A stretch of 12,703 nt of DNA, from NCBI GenBank assembly GCA_964384625.1, contig CAYLNH010000217.1:1-12703 (forward strand), written 5' to 3'. This DNA comes from CAYLNH01 sp964384625 (GTDB lineage Bacteria > Verrucomicrobiota > Lentisphaeria > JABSQK01). Position numbers and translations under genes: made by a program. The notes beneath the pieces were generated by a model. It saw nothing but the letters and a program-made list of their open reading frames with translations, did no database searches and had not been told where the DNA came from. Below are positions 1-6,833 of this stretch, one piece after another. Within the stretch, counting starts at the first letter, position 1; the number at the start of each line of letters is the position of its first letter.

Positions 1-95
1 ACACTACCAACTAACTCAAAACTCCGACTTGTCCAAGTCCATCAGAGGCAAAACACCTGTCGCCTCTAAGTGGCACCGCATACAAAGACCTCATC

Positions 96-602
96 GTGTC
101 GTACCATCAACCAGGGAAGGAGGCCAACTCCTTGGCGATCCCCGACAACCAGGGAAGATTCAAGCTTCGTGCAGAGGCCTTAGGTGGCGAACTGGTAGTC
201 CTCCAGAAGAGCAAGGATGGTCACGCGTTGGTCTATGCAAGCAAAGTTCTCAAGCGCGAGATCACACTGCCCGCGGATGCGGATTTGATTGTAGATCCGG
301 ACGCCGTCCTACAGTTCCAAGTTCGAACAGGAATCCCAAAAGAGCGAGACGGGCATGTTGGTTACTGCTTGAGAATGGATCGCGACGATTTCATTGCGGT
401 CAGTTGGGTGACGCTCAACTCTTCTGAGAAGATTCAAGCGTTCGAAAAGTCTGGCTCTGTTCCCTTCAAGATGGTTCCGGGGACATACTACCTCCATGCC
501 CTCTACATAGTCGATCGAAAGCGGAAGTACACGTACTTAGGCAGAGTAATTGTTGGGGAAGGAGACGCGGGGAAGACACTGGAAGTGGAAGAAGTCGAAT
601 AG
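96..602 (+). CDS. Carboxypeptidase-regulatory-like beta-domain protein, C-terminal part (5' end uncertain)
   Basis: The 168 residues read from the GTG at 96 are mostly predicted beta-strand. The stretch P-D-N-Q-G-R-F near residues 17-23 is the turn typical of carboxypeptidase-regulatory-like (transthyretin-fold) domains, and the end has the P-G-T-Y-Y-L pattern followed by a hydrophobic strand common to that fold. The reading frame stays open upstream of 96 back to a TAA at 12-14, and the residues read from 63 (P-L-S-G-T-A-Y-K-D-L-I-V) look like the first strand of the domain. The GTG at 96 would cut that strand, so it is probably not the true start. No ATG, GTG or TTG occurs in frame between 15 and 95, while another frame (codons starting at 2, 5, 8...) is open from the window edge through this point. 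A frameshift near 60-72, or a start outside the window, is therefore likely. Such domains usually sit in exported proteins; no catalytic domain is visible. Confidence 0.6.
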   Translation: MSYHQPGKEANSLAIPDNQGRFKLRAEALGGELVVLQKSKDGHALVYASKVLKREITLPADADLIVDPDAVLQFQVRTGIPKERDGHVGYCLRMDRDDFIAVSWVTLNSSEKIQAFEKSGSVPFKMVPGTYYLHALYIVDRKRKYTYLGRVIVGEGDAGKTLEVEEVE

Positions 603-728
603 ATGCTGCGCCGCGATCGCAAACTGCCGGGCAGACGGAATTCTTCCTCGTCGGCAGACAAGCTGCCGAAGGGGGAGTCGGAAGGGAAGCAGGAAGAGAC
701 TGAGGCAGAGATTAAGGACGACCAATGA
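603..728 (+). CDS. Possible 41-aa charged ORF abutting the upstream stop
   Basis: An ATG follows the TAG of the upstream gene without a gap (TAG at 600-602, ATG at 603), and the frame runs 41 codons to TGA at 726-728. The product is very polar: basic in the first 12 residues (M-L-R-R-D-R-K-L-P-G-R-R), serine-rich in the middle, acidic at the end (E-E-T-E-A-E-I-K-D-D-Q). The purine-rich run just before the upstream stop could serve as a ribosome-binding region, which fits translational coupling. No domain is recognised. The position and clean charge pattern favour a real small gene; the short length and lack of comparison leave it unproven. Confidence 0.3.
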   Translation: MLRRDRKLPGRRNSSSSADKLPKGESEGKQEETEAEIKDDQ

Positions 729-736
729 GAAGACTT

Positions 737-751
737 GCGGCGGAACGCCGC
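737..751. terminator. GC hairpin between convergent genes, candidate terminator
   Basis: GCGGCG at 737-742 pairs with CGCCGC at 746-751 across a GAA triloop. It lies between the plus-strand gene(s) ending at 602/728 and the minus-strand gspG-like gene ending at 814. There is no T-run on either strand, so it is not a textbook intrinsic terminator. Confidence 0.3.
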
Positions 752-813
752 GCTACAGGAAATCCCGCCTGCCCTGCCAAAGCTCTCGGCGTCGGAGGGT
801 CCGCGGATTGCCT

Positions 814-1317
814 CTACATGTTCCGCTTCCAGTTGCAGATATCGTCGTTGTCTTCGCTGGCCGTCTGCGCGTCCGCGATATCATCTCCACTGCCGGCTTC
901 GCCATGCTCCTGATCATAGCCCTTGGACCAGATATCAACGCTCGACGTGTTCATCTCGCCGGGGCATTTGTAGTAGATCGGCTCGTCGAAGGCATCAAGG
1001 CAATCGCCGCCGTCGGTGTCGTAGCCGTTGCCCGTCCAATCCAGGTAGAGCTTGCCGTTCGGCTTTTTAAGACGGTTCGAGTCGGACTTGTCGAACCAAT
1101 CAGCCGGGATCGGCCCGGCGGAGCGCGGCGGGTAGAAGCCCCAGTCGGCGTTGTACTGGGTCAGCGCTGACTCGATCAATTTGATCTGCGCCTTTGTCCG
1201 GTTCTCGGCCGCCATTCGCTGCAGGAACCCGGCCGCCGCCAGCGTCATCCCGGCCAGAATGATGATGATGGAGATCACCACCAATATCTCAATCATAGTG
1301 TAATTTGAGCGCTTCAT
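814..1317 (-). CDS. gspG: Type II secretion major pseudopilin GspG-like
   Basis: The 167-residue product starts with a short basic leader and the class III signal Y6-T-M-I-E10 followed by a hydrophobic helix to about residue 30. The E5 position of the mature protein is present, but the residue before the cleavage site is Asn5 instead of Gly. The C-terminal half matches GspG: Y-P-P at 62-64, D-E-P-I-Y-Y-K-C-P-G at 111-120 (compare D-P-W-G-x-P-Y), and the acidic, probably calcium-binding stretch V-D-I-W-S-K-G-Y-D near 127-135 ending D-D-I-C-N-W at 158-163. An acidic insertion separates D-D-I (145-147) from that final motif. The ATG at 1317 is preferred over the GTG at 1323 because a GGCAGG element precedes it by five bases and it gives the usual M-K-R leader. 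It is the last gene of the operon, 24 bp after the unknown secreted protein. GspG polymers form the shaft of the T2SS pseudopilus in the periplasm. Confidence 0.85.
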   Translation of the reverse strand: MKRSNYTMIEILVVISIIIILAGMTLAAAGFLQRMAAENRTKAQIKLIESALTQYNADWGFYPPRSAGPIPADWFDKSDSNRLKKPNGKLYLDWTGNGYDTDGGDCLDAFDEPIYYKCPGEMNTSSVDIWSKGYDQEHGEAGSGDDIADAQTASEDNDDICNWKRNM

Positions 1318-1341
1318 AGTCACCTGCCGTGTTACTGGCCT

Positions 1342-1830
1342 CTAACGTCGCCGACGCTTCGGCTTGTATGGTCTTTTGTTGTGCTCCCGAACAAAGGCGA
1401 TCTGCAGTTTCTTGTTGTAGTCGATGATCTTTCGCAGCCTGGCTGCCTGCGACTTGTCCTTATTCCGCTGGAGGTAGAATTCCTCACGTTTCCAGGGCTG
1501 CAGTTTCTTGAGAATCGCTGCCTGCGTGCTATACCAGGCTGCCATGTCGGTATAATACTTGGCCTGGACCTTGGCCTTACTGTCGTCTTCAAGTTCGGCC
1601 GCTCTCTTCTGGTATTTCTCCGCCTGATCGGTGCACTGCCCCATCAGAACAGCAACTCCGGCGAAGTGGAGTTTGTTCTCCTTCAGCATCTGAACCCGAA
1701 AGTTATACAGTTCCTCTTCGGACATCTCAGCCGGTGTTTTCTCTCTTGCCTTGGTCTTTCGACGCTGCCCATGAGCAACCGTTGGACCAACTACAACAAG
1801 AACAGCAAGGAACATGAGTGACAGACGCAT
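1342..1830 (-). CDS. Secreted basic alpha-helical protein of unknown function
   Basis: Starting at the ATG at 1830, one base after the stop of the GspK-like gene, the product has 162 residues. Residues 1-21 form a classical Sec signal peptide: M-R-L, a hydrophobic core, then T-V-A-H-G before Q22, giving an A-x-G cleavage site. A longer reading from 1866 would bury this signal and overlap gspK, so 1830 is chosen. The mature part is rich in Lys, Arg, Glu, Gln and Ala, probably almost all helical or coiled-coil, with a single Cys in M-G-Q-C-T-D and a strongly basic C-terminus (K-R-P-Y-K-P-K-R-R-R-R). No family is recognised. Its place between gspK and gspG with a 1-bp gap shows co-transcription with the pseudopilins, so it may be a periplasmic partner of the pilus or a cargo; that is inference. 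Confidence 0.75.
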   Translation of the reverse strand: MRLSLMFLAVLVVVGPTVAHGQRRKTKAREKTPAEMSEEELYNFRVQMLKENKLHFAGVAVLMGQCTDQAEKYQKRAAELEDDSKAKVQAKYYTDMAAWYSTQAAILKKLQPWKREEFYLQRNKDKSQAARLRKIIDYNKKLQIAFVREHNKRPYKPKRRRR

Positions 1831-1831
1831 A

Positions 1832-4375
1832 TCAGTCCTCCAACTCGTCTTGGCGCAAAATCTCAATCTCGTTTGTCCAAGCGTCGCGGAACACGGTGGA
1901 CATTATCTTATACTCAGCTTCGATCATCGCATGACTGTCGCTGCTGTCGTCATATTCAACGGCGTCTGGCGGAGCATTTGCCGGATCCCAGGAACCGATG
2001 TCCCGCATGGAACGCGCCGTGGCTATAATCGTGAAGTAGTTCTGCCGTGTTGAACAGAGCTCGACCAACTTGGTGATCGATTCATCCACATCGATATCAC
2101 TGGTTACAGTGGGGTCGGGATCAAGGCTGCTGTAGGCGTTCATAAGATCGCCGCGGAACCGCAAGCCGCCGGCAGCCTGGCTTGCGGCCTGCAGGTTCGT
2201 CGTCGCGGCCGCAACTGTCAAGCCTGGCGGCATCGCGTTGGTGAAAAGGGCCTTCAAGGTCGGTGCGCTGCGGGTATTGATGTTAATCCGGCCTTTCATG
2301 CCGGTGGCGCTGCCGCCGGCATAGAACATGTCCAGCAGATACGCATCGTGGTACGGTGCCGTGCCGATATCAGCACTTGCTTTCCAGAGACACACCGATC
2401 GATTGGGAGCGTGGGGACTGTGCAGTCGGCCGATTTCACCTACACGCGCGAAGGGAGTATTCCTAGGCCGCTCAGTACGGTTATAGCTGGCCCCCGTGTC
2501 ATAGCCGGTGACGGCAGTACCTGAGGGAAACGCCGCCGCAACGGGAGCCGTCATCCTTCCAGGCGTGGCTGCAGGATCTGTTTGTTGCCAGAACGTCCAG
2601 AAATCCGTGACGTCCGCCAGGTCACGATCGGAGAACATGGGGTCGACCGCGCGCATGTTGACGCCGAAGTCAGCATCTCCCGCCTGCAGTTGTGTTCCAA
2701 CATCTTGTGTCCAGACCATCCACTGTGTCGGGTCACTGATGGGAAATTGCCGAATAACGCGTGTATCTGTCTTCACGACCATCTTGGTAATCGCGAAGTC
2801 CGCCAGGTACCAGTTCGCGTAGGTGCCAAACCACCCTGCAGACGTGTGCGGCCCGGTTGTGACAGCAGCCGACGTTTGCCGGGTCTCGCCTCCGGTAGGT
2901 ACAAGCGCTACAGGATCGAAAGCATTGAGTGTGGCCGTACCTGAAAAAGTATACGTGCCAAACGTGGAATCCAGCACTGTGCCGGTGTAGGTAATCTCAA
3001 TCACGGGGGCTCCGCCACTACTCCAGGGGTTGTAGACCAAAGCCTGAAAACTCGGCGTCAACTCAAGATTTCCCGCATTGTTCACTCCACTGACTGTCAC
3101 ATTGAGTTCCGCCAGACCATAGCCGTTTTCGATGCCGTAAACGGTAGTGTGATTGGCGCGAGGGGTGGCATCAGGTTGCTCGGCTACGTCGCCGAGGTCG
3201 AGGATCCCGCTCGTTCCGCCAACCCCGCCAATATCTTCAAGGTATGCAACGTCCGGGAAATAATTCCCGCTGCCTCCGGGCTCATCGCTTGGATCCCGGT
3301 CGATTGAGTCCAACATCAGCATTGCCATTTGGAGCGCAATACGTCTTGATTCTACCATGGTGGCCTTCTGGTTAACGATGAACGGAGAAGATTTCGTCGT
3401 GTCATCAAGATCGGTATTGTCCGTTCTTGTGTTGTTTCGCCCTGGGTCGCCGCACATAAAGAAGTTGTAAAGGTCGACGACCATTTGAGGACCAACGGTG
3501 AGTGCCGTGATGTCTTGCCGCTCGAAGATTTCGGTGTCAGTCGTCGTCCAGACTGCCTGCGAGTCGTCGTTGATGTCCAGCCAGAACTCCTCGGCATCCG
3601 GACGGGAGAAGGGGAAAATATACTTGGCGATCGTGTCGGACAAGGCCGTACCAGCGTCGGTGACGCTGCGATAGATGTCACCATACCCGAGCCAGGAATC
3701 GGAAGAGAGATCCGCGGCGTAAGCCGCGCTCATCAGCGTCGCGAGGTTCACCTCCTTCATGCTGGCCCCACTCCGCGCCACACCGTCGCCGACTTCAGCC
3801 GGGTCGAGCAACCCCGTGCGGTCCACAATCACATAGGCAACCATACCAACCAGCCTTGTGTCGCAACCAGCGGCAGTCCAGGCAAAGTTTCCGTCGGCCG
3901 ACTTGTCGTTGACGGCCATAATCTTGAGCCATGCGACGCTACCGTCGATTTCCGCATTCGGCGTAAAGTTGACGGTATTACCGGCAGCATCATAGACGAA
4001 CTTCGACTGCAATGCAACGGTTGTGTCGTCACGATAGGCATCAACATCGGTGTCAACCGTAGGCAGGATGGTCAGGCCCTGCCAAGAGCCCGCGCCGGGG
4101 GTATAGAATCGGGTTGCCGGCATCAGCGGGGCAGCACCGGGCTGGGCCAGTTCGTTGGTGATCAGTCCCAAAGCGCGAAACGTGCCGGAGCGGGCCATCA
4201 GGCGGGCACGTGTCATGTGGGAATACAAGGAAGCCGATGATGTGCTTGACTGCGCCTCAAAGGCGAAGACCATCACCACGATCAATAGCAGAGCCATGAC
4301 GCCGAGGGTCAACAACAGTGCGGAACCATGCCGTTTCCGACGCCACCGATGCCAGTATGTCTTCAGCAGTTTCAT
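1832..4375 (-). CDS. gspK: Oversized GspK-like minor pseudopilin
   Basis: The 847-residue product begins with a basic leader and H16-G17 followed by S-A-L-L-L-T-L and a long hydrophobic helix, the GspK-type prepilin signal. It keeps Gly before the cleavage site and lacks Glu5, as GspK proteins do. Near residues 695-707 the motif G-R-I-N-I-N-T-R-S-A-P matches the conserved 'I-N-x-N-T-A' segment of the GspK domain. The C-terminus resembles the large 'Verru_Chthon cassette protein A' family, which is recalled, not searched. Classical GspK is about 330 residues, so this one has a large middle region of repeated T/G/D-rich, probably beta-rich sequence. The start is taken as the ATG at 4375; a TTG just before it is also in frame. 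It begins 4 bp after the GspJ-like stop. GspK is expected at the pseudopilus tip with GspI and GspJ. Confidence 0.8.
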   Translation of the reverse strand: MKLLKTYWHRWRRKRHGSALLLTLGVMALLLIVVMVFAFEAQSSTSSASLYSHMTRARLMARSGTFRALGLITNELAQPGAAPLMPATRFYTPGAGSWQGLTILPTVDTDVDAYRDDTTVALQSKFVYDAAGNTVNFTPNAEIDGSVAWLKIMAVNDKSADGNFAWTAAGCDTRLVGMVAYVIVDRTGLLDPAEVGDGVARSGASMKEVNLATLMSAAYAADLSSDSWLGYGDIYRSVTDAGTALSDTIAKYIFPFSRPDAEEFWLDINDDSQAVWTTTDTEIFERQDITALTVGPQMVVDLYNFFMCGDPGRNNTRTDNTDLDDTTKSSPFIVNQKATMVESRRIALQMAMLMLDSIDRDPSDEPGGSGNYFPDVAYLEDIGGVGGTSGILDLGDVAEQPDATPRANHTTVYGIENGYGLAELNVTVSGVNNAGNLELTPSFQALVYNPWSSGGAPVIEITYTGTVLDSTFGTYTFSGTATLNAFDPVALVPTGGETRQTSAAVTTGPHTSAGWFGTYANWYLADFAITKMVVKTDTRVIRQFPISDPTQWMVWTQDVGTQLQAGDADFGVNMRAVDPMFSDRDLADVTDFWTFWQQTDPAATPGRMTAPVAAAFPSGTAVTGYDTGASYNRTERPRNTPFARVGEIGRLHSPHAPNRSVCLWKASADIGTAPYHDAYLLDMFYAGGSATGMKGRININTRSAPTLKALFTNAMPPGLTVAAATTNLQAASQAAGGLRFRGDLMNAYSSLDPDPTVTSDIDVDESITKLVELCSTRQNYFTIIATARSMRDIGSWDPANAPPDAVEYDDSSDSHAMIEAEYKIMSTVFRDAWTNEIEILRQDELED

Positions 4376-4379
4376 CAAA

Positions 4380-5063
4380 TCAGTACCCGCGCTTGAGGTA
4401 TATCGTCTTATTGAATTTCTTCAGCAGTTTCTCCACTTCTTCATCCGCCCCAACGCCCTGAATCCGCGGATCATACATCTCGATTTCGACCTCGACATAG
4501 GCTGGAACGGCGGTATCGGAGGCCGACGTCCACGCAGTGCCGTCATCCAGGTAAGGCGCCATAGTGAATGTCTTGACGCTGGTAATCACTACCGATGAAT
4601 CCTCCCATGAGCCCGGGATTGTCGCCCAGGTACCCACGGGATTACCGAGGAAATCATACTTGGCGGCCCCCGCGGATTCAGAGGTATAGTAGCGATACAC
4701 CGTCGAGTCCGTGTCGTGTACGTAACAGACCTCCATCAACGTTTTCTGGTCGCTGTTCTGCAAACCGATGCCGGATGAAGTAACCCAGGCGCCGGCATAG
4801 CTGGCAGGAAAATTGAACCGGATCTCAGCCTCTGGAGCATCGCTGGCAACCATTCCCTGCAGATCACGGGACAGGACGTCAAAGAACAAACGTTGCTGTT
4901 CGTAGAGGTCCGTCTGTGACCGTTGAGCGTAGGAAAGCTTGTTGATACTGGCAATCAACTCAATTAGAAACGCCATGATCAATACCAGCGCGGTCATAGC
5001 GACCAACATTTCGATCAGTGTCAGGTGATGACGACGAACCCGTCTATGGGAGAGGATCTTCAT
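4380..5063 (-). CDS. gspJ: GspJ-like minor pseudopilin
   Basis: The product (227 residues) has a basic leader of 13 residues and the prepilin signal L14-T-L-I-E18 followed by M-L-V-A-M and a hydrophobic helix. Glu5 is kept; the residue before the cleavage site is His13, not Gly. After the helix come Q-R-S-Q-T-D-L-Y-E-Q-Q-R-L-F-F and L-S-R-D-L-Q-G, where GspJ proteins have the conserved 'DL' helix, then a beta-rich C-terminal domain. The start at 5063 overlaps the previous stop as ATGA (5060-5063), indicating translational coupling; an extended reading from 5168 would lie wholly inside the upstream gene and is rejected. It may belong to the 'Verru_Chthon cassette protein C' group instead of GspJ proper. 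Confidence 0.75.
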   Translation of the reverse strand: MKILSHRRVRRHHLTLIEMLVAMTALVLIMAFLIELIASINKLSYAQRSQTDLYEQQRLFFDVLSRDLQGMVASDAPEAEIRFNFPASYAGAWVTSSGIGLQNSDQKTLMEVCYVHDTDSTVYRYYTSESAGAAKYDFLGNPVGTWATIPGSWEDSSVVITSVKTFTMAPYLDDGTAWTSASDTAVPAYVEVEIEMYDPRIQGVGADEEVEKLLKKFNKTIYLKRGY

Positions 5064-5653
5064 TGTTGCCGCAGGACCTCCATAACGTAGTGGGCTTTTG
5101 AGCGGTCGCCGTAGGGATTGGTTGCCGGCCAGGAGATCTCGGCGTGCAGCAGGAGGCGTTTGTCGCAATTGGTGTCTGTCTGCTCAACCCAGCCGCTGTT
5201 GTATTCCCACGCTGATGTTGTGGTCTTCCACACACGCACAACACCGTCAAAATCCGTCACATTTCGATACTGCCCACCACTATGCCGGACTTGGGAGGTC
5301 ACGTAAATGCGAAACACCGAGGTGCTGTCATCGTTATTGTACCAGTTCGGATGAACGGAGCTGATGTCCTTCCACTTTGGATCATTGATATCTCGCGGAA
5401 AACTGGTCGCGCTGCTGATATCAGCCGGGGCGCCGGTGGGAAACTTCGCCTTCTCAACATCCCAATCTTCCTGCAGCTTGTCGCTCAAGTAGTTTAGTAG
5501 GTCATCAGCCGCATCCGCCGAGTAGTTGTTAGAGACCGCATCCCGATGGGCCTTGTAGCCGATCGGCACTAGGCCGAAAATGGACACGACGCCGATCGAG
5601 ATCACCAAGAGGGCAAGAGTGACCTCAATCATATTGAAGGGCAAGCGCTTCAT
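5060..5653 (-). CDS. gspI: GspI-like minor pseudopilin
   Basis: The 197-residue product starts M-K-R-L-P then F6-N-M-I-E10-V-T-L-A-L and a hydrophobic helix, a GspI-type prepilin signal. Glu5 is present, but Pro5 stands where Gly is normally required. The segment I-E-V-T-L-A-L followed by F-G-L-V-P-I-G is also how I recall 'Verru_Chthon cassette protein B'. The rest is a mixed soluble domain with W-Y-N-N-D and R-I-Y-V-T strands. The ATG at 5653 has AGGGAG about six bases upstream; an upstream start at 5686 would overlap gspH and delay the signal. It sits 19 bp after the GspH-like stop and overlaps the next gene by 4 bp. Confidence 0.75.
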   Translation of the reverse strand: MKRLPFNMIEVTLALLVISIGVVSIFGLVPIGYKAHRDAVSNNYSADAADDLLNYLSDKLQEDWDVEKAKFPTGAPADISSATSFPRDINDPKWKDISSVHPNWYNNDDSTSVFRIYVTSQVRHSGGQYRNVTDFDGVVRVWKTTTSAWEYNSGWVEQTDTNCDKRLLLHAEISWPATNPYGDRSKAHYVMEVLRQQ

Positions 5654-5672
5654 GGGCACTCCCTGGAGGTGT

Positions 5673-6290
5673 TTAGTTATCGACAAAACTGGCCTTACCA
5701 GTCAGCCAGTTTACCTGCAGCTCGTAGGTGGTATCAGCGCCGTTGGTAACTTTGATACCACTAATATCGGAAGCCGTATTGAGTGAGCCATTCGGCTGGT
5801 AGATGATCGCGGAGATGGTGTGCGAAGAACCAGTGCCAAAGTTATCGGTTACAGTGGTCAAGCCTGCGCTTCGCACGTCGATGCGAACCCGGTTTGGTAC
5901 AAACTCCCACTTCGTGTTCGGAACCCAACTATCAAACGTATTGGATGAGGTAAGGAAGCACGGACGCATGGCGAGAGCGTAGTGGTTGCCGTCTTCAGTC
6001 ACCCCTACAGGCCCATGAGTCGAGGTGAAAGAAGATGTAATTTCGTCACCTTGAGGGATGAGAAGCGCCACCCGCTTACGCTTGAGCAGCGCATAGTCAC
6101 GGCAGAGGAAGAGTTGGCGGCTGAGCATGCGGGCGCCGCCTTCGGCGCCTTTGCGGGTGTTCAGCGATTGGAAGATGCCGAACGTCATGCTGGCAATAAT
6201 GAGCACGACCACCAGGACCCAGATCATCTCGATGATCGTGAAGCAGTGTAGACCGGGCCGCGGCCCGCGTGATGTCAGACTCGTCCTCAT
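5673..6290 (-). CDS. gspH: GspH-like minor pseudopilin
   Basis: The first gene of the operon encodes 205 residues. The leader has 16 residues and ends in Cys16; the helix starts F17-T-I-I-E21-M-I-W-V-L and runs through V-V-V-L-I-I-A-S-M. Glu5 is kept and Gly at -1 is replaced by Cys. After the helix come G-G-A-R-M-L-S-R-Q-L and R-D-Y-A, and a beta-rich C-terminal half with I-I-Y-Q-P-N-G-S, matching the GspH/FimT pattern in which a strand ends in 'F-x-P-x-G'. The residues L-Q-V-N-W-L-T-G-K-A near the end fit the last strand of that fold. A purine-rich AGGGAACAG lies just upstream of the ATG. The first position in the operon and the H-I-J-K order support the assignment. Confidence 0.75.
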   Translation of the reverse strand: MRTSLTSRGPRPGLHCFTIIEMIWVLVVVLIIASMTFGIFQSLNTRKGAEGGARMLSRQLFLCRDYALLKRKRVALLIPQGDEITSSFTSTHGPVGVTEDGNHYALAMRPCFLTSSNTFDSWVPNTKWEFVPNRVRIDVRSAGLTTVTDNFGTGSSHTISAIIYQPNGSLNTASDISGIKVTNGADTTYELQVNWLTGKASFVDN

Positions 6291-6340
6291 GCGGCTCTGT
6301 TCCCTGTCCTCATTGTGACCTCCCAGAACCCGCCCAGATC

Positions 6341-6376
6341 ATTGATTCAGCGCTGAAACCCCGGGCCGAAATCAAT
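6341..6376. promoter_or_regulatory. Palindrome and inverted repeat in the pseudopilin operon leader
   Basis: A perfect 12-bp palindrome TTCAGCGCTGAA occupies 6346-6357. It sits inside a wider inverted repeat, ATTGATT at 6341-6347 and AATCAAT at 6370-6376. Both lie between the candidate promoter and the gspH start, so they could be an operator or a leader RNA structure. No known regulator site is recognised. Confidence 0.3.
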
Positions 6377-6437
6377 AACCCCGACAACCACAACGAGGCT
6401 GCCGGAAACTGAACTTACTCCTTGGACTATCTGGATC

Positions 6438-6466
6438 AGTATATCATTTGTTACAAGCGAATGCAA
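6438..6466 (-). promoter_or_regulatory. Candidate sigma70-type promoter of the pseudopilin operon
   Basis: On the minus strand TATACT (6443-6438, 5 of 6 to TATAAT) follows TTGCAT (6466-6461, TTG conserved) with a 17-bp spacer. Transcription would start near 6431, giving a leader of about 140 bases before the gspH ATG at 6290. It is the only strong -10-like hexamer I noticed in this AT-richer part of the gap. Confidence 0.4.
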
Positions 6467-6502
6467 GCCCATGTCCGGAGTTCTTACCTACAACTGTAGA
6501 AA

Positions 6503-6700
6503 GCCAATTCTGCGGACAGAATTTGCTCTAGTCGGCAGGCGGACCTGCCGAGGACGGAAGGAAGGGAACAGAGAGCAAAAAAACGAAGGAAACAGCCAAT
6601 TCTGCGGACAGAATTTGCTCTAGTCGGCAGGCGGACCTGCCGAGGACGGAAGGAAGGGAACAGAGAGCAAAAAAACGAAGGAAACAGCCAATTCTGCGGA
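6503..6700. repeat. 92-bp tandem duplication with two hairpins per unit
   Basis: Units at 6503-6594 and 6595-6686 are identical over 92 bp, and a third copy stops after 14 bp (6687-6700). Each unit holds two inverted repeats with the same CGGA loop: AATTCTG/CAGAATT (6506-6523 in unit 1) and TCGGCAGG/CCTGCCGA (6532-6551). Downstream lies a purine-rich tract with a run of seven A. Read on the minus strand the loops are TCCG and the tract is pyrimidine-rich. The array sits between the sulfatase 3' end and the pseudopilin promoter. Reading frames through it are chance openings. Confidence 0.9.
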
Positions 6701-6703
6701 CCC

Positions 6704-6720
6704 GCCCCGCAGACCGGGGC
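6704..6720. other. GC stem-loop at the truncated edge of the 92-bp array
   Basis: GCCCCG (6704-6709) pairs with CGGGGC (6715-6720) across the loop CAGAC. It begins 4 bp after the third 92-bp copy breaks off and lies downstream of the sulfatase. There is no T-run next to it. Confidence 0.4.
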
Positions 6721-6727
6721 AAGCCCA

Positions 6728-6804
6728 GGGCCGCGGCCGTCCGGCTGCTGCTTCGCGGCATTCCGGTTACTGCTTCGCGTCATTACTGACGCGGGCCGCG
6801 GCCG
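6728..6804. other. Hairpin cluster 3' of the sulfatase gene, possible terminator
   Basis: CGCGTCA (6776-6782) and TGACGCG (6787-6793) form a perfect 7-bp stem; on the minus strand, which is the sulfatase transcript, the loop reads GUAA, a GNRA tetraloop. The stem starts about 40 bases past the sulfatase stop. It lies between two copies of the 12-mer GGGCCGCGGCCG (6728-6739 and 6793-6804), which contain the palindrome GGCCGCGGCC. A 10-mer CTGCTTCGCG also recurs 22 bp apart (6748, 6770). Without a U-tract this is at most a structured transcript end. Confidence 0.35.
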
Positions 6805-6833
6805 CACGGAGCGCCGGTGCGACCGCGCCGGGA

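Noticed and set aside
6532..6586. Classical intrinsic terminator at the CGGCAGG hairpin with the A/T run
   Set aside because: On the plus strand the run following the hairpin is A, and on the minus strand the T-run lies before this hairpin and about 17 bases after the other one, so the geometry is wrong.
6484..6807. Minus-strand frames spanning the 92-bp repeats
   Set aside because: The predicted peptide simply repeats the repeat unit in shifting frames and shows no domain.
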